From: a virus
Virus record (IMG/VR): IMGVR_UViG_3300022200_006376
Span: 1 to 24,831 of that record
Reading direction: 5' to 3' (one strand)
DNA length: 24,831 nt
In this document: piece by piece, positions 23,883 to 24,831 of the stretch
Numbering within the stretch: position 1 is the first letter of the stretch
How the letters are laid out: each line of letters starts with the position of its first letter
Position numbers and translations under genes: made by a program
The notes under the pieces: model-generated
Databases searched by the model: none
The model's input: the letters and a program-made list of their open reading frames with translations, nothing else
What the model was told of the DNA's origin: nothing

Positions 23883-24641
23883 ATGGCAGATTTAGTAGAA
23901 CAAAAAAAAGAAATAATTAATTATATCTATACTATGCTAGGTGGTGGGATGATTGATGTTGAGCTAGATCCTCAACATTATGAAATTGCGATACAAAAAG
24001 CATTATCTAGATATAGACAACGATCAGATCACTCAGTGCAAGAATCGTATGTTGTATTACCTACTGTAATTGATCAAAACGAATATATTTTATCAAAAGA
24101 AATTGTAGAAGTTCGTCAGATATTTAGAAGAAGTATTGGATCAAGAACCGGAGGTGGGGACGGTGGCAGTTTGTTTGAACCGTTTAATATGGCATATACT
24201 AATACGTACTTAATGTCCGGATCAAAGATGGGCGGTTTGCTAACATACGAATTATTTTCAGAATATCAGGAACTAGTAGGACGAATGTTTGGTTCATATA
24301 TGCAGTTTACTTGGAACTCACAAAATAAAAAACTTGTAATTTTACAAAGACCTAGAGCACAAGAGAATTTATTGTTATTTGTTTATAACTATAGACCTGA
24401 TTTTGCAATCTTTGATGATTATTTAGCAAGCCAGTGGATTAAAGATTATGCGTTAGCATCATGTAAATATATGCTAGGTGAAGCTAGAAGTAAGTTTGGA
24501 TCAATTGCAGGACCACAAGGTGGCAGTTCGTTAAACGGTGACGCATTAAAAGCTGAAGCTCAAGCTGAAATGGAAAAACTAGATACAGAAGCAGCAACAG
24601 CATTAAGTGGTGGTGAAGGCTACGGATTTTTAATAGGATGA
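23883..24641 (+). CDS. gp13: Neck protein, T4 gp13-like
   Basis: The protein has 252 residues. It opens with a helix (KKEIINYIYTMLGGGMIDVEL), then the FEPFNMAYTN, LTYELFSEYQELVGRMFG and FTWNSQNKKLVILQRPR segments. The C-terminus (WIKDYALASCKYMLGEARSK, GPQGGSSLNG, GYGFLIG) fits gp13 of marine T4-like phages. T4 gp13 has 309 residues and with gp14 closes the filled head and accepts the tail. Here it faces away from gp14 and gp15, on the opposite strand, behind its own late promoter. GGAGG 6 bases before the ATG fixes the start. Confidence 0.75.
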   Translation: MADLVEQKKEIINYIYTMLGGGMIDVELDPQHYEIAIQKALSRYRQRSDHSVQESYVVLPTVIDQNEYILSKEIVEVRQIFRRSIGSRTGGGDGGSLFEPFNMAYTNTYLMSGSKMGGLLTYELFSEYQELVGRMFGSYMQFTWNSQNKKLVILQRPRAQENLLLFVYNYRPDFAIFDDYLASQWIKDYALASCKYMLGEARSKFGSIAGPQGGSSLNGDALKAEAQAEMEKLDTEAATALSGGEGYGFLIG

Positions 24642-24667
24642 CTTTTCCTATATAATTGTAGTATACT
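24638..24667 (+). promoter_or_regulatory. Possible sigma-70-type (early) promoter before the kinase gene
   Basis: TATACT (24662-24667) lies 18 bases after ATGACT (24638-24643, four of six to TTGACA); an exact TATAAT also occurs at 24651-24656. No TATAAATA is present here, which suits a nucleotide-metabolism gene expressed before late genes. The match is weak and AT-rich chance is high. Confidence 0.3.
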
Positions 24668-24688
24668 TTTAATTTTGAGGTGTTGACT

Positions 24689-24831
24689 ATGATTATTGGA
24701 ATATGCGGATTAATCGGTAGTGGAAAAGGAACTACTAGTGATATTTTAGTTAGCGAATATAATTTTCAAAAAATATCATTTGCAGATGCATTAAAAGATA
24801 CAGTATCGACGATATTTAAATGGAATAGAAC
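24689..24831 (+). CDS. Deoxynucleoside monophosphate kinase, T4 gene 1-like (3' truncated)
   Basis: The first 47 codons are present, starting at ATG 24689 with GAGG 8 bases upstream; the window ends within the gene. The start is MIIGICGLIGSGKGT, a P-loop (GLIGSGKGT, residues 7-15), followed by TSDILVSEYNFQKISFADALKD. This matches the N-terminus of phage dNMP kinases, which phosphorylate dNMPs to dNDPs for phage DNA synthesis. The FADALKD segment (substrate side) argues for this family over adenylate kinase. The downstream lid region is not in the window, so specificity cannot be judged. Confidence 0.75.
   Translation, partial: MIIGICGLIGSGKGTTSDILVSEYNFQKISFADALKDTVSTIFKWNR

Noticed and set aside
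1-24831. tRNA genes, integrase, insertion sequences or attachment sites
   Set aside because: I saw no cloverleaf-like sequence with GTTCRANNC, no transposase or integrase motifs and no flanking duplications.

Overview
The window looks like part of a large, AT-rich (roughly two-thirds A+T by eye) T4-like tailed phage genome of the kind common in marine plankton. The evidence is a neck/tail-completion block recognisable as homologues of T4 gp13, gp14 and gp15, the start of a gene-1-like deoxynucleoside monophosphate kinase, and T4-type late promoter elements (TATAAATA and one- or two-base variants) 17 to 35 bases before several starts. No tRNA, CRISPR array, integrase or insertion sequence is visible. 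The host cannot be read from the sequence.

Layout. (1) Positions 1-5316 hold a run of virion-surface proteins: the tail end of one FG-GAP beta-propeller gene, two complete paralogues that each have exactly seven 57-residue blades, a small Ig-like protein, and a collagen-like fibre ending in a self-cleaving S74 chaperone. (2) Positions 5324-12820 hold a 1,378-residue protein with nested propellers, a fibre-associated protein, and an 881-residue protein with fourteen RCC1-type blades. (3) Positions 12875-16795 hold two glycosyltransferase-like genes (TPR plus GT9-like; GT25-like), a seven-blade RCC1 protein and a coiled-coil protein. (4) Positions 16839-20800 hold a three-domain glycosyltransferase (GT4-GT2-GT2) and a GT2-FkbM methyltransferase fusion whose start overlaps it by 4 bases. 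(5) On the minus strand, 20787-23819 holds gp14, gp15 and a Nudix hydrolase as one compact operon, convergent with the sugar genes. (6) On the plus strand, 23883-24831 holds gp13 and the truncated kinase gene.

My reading of how the parts work together is inference. The window would be a receptor-recognition and virion-surface-decoration locus beside the neck genes. The propeller and fibre proteins would form exchangeable adhesin heads. The sugar enzymes, which sit among the adhesin genes, could glycosylate and methylate the fibres or alter host glycans.

The most notable points are: blade counts always of 7 or 14 in two unrelated propeller families; a propeller inserted into a blade of another propeller, itself interrupted by a third domain; near-identical 171-base blade cassettes shared between neighbouring genes; a probable AUU start codon for gp14 that adds 24 residues to the ATG-initiated reading; and inverted repeats that overlap or flank late promoter elements. 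No stretch longer than 300 bases lacks a gene.
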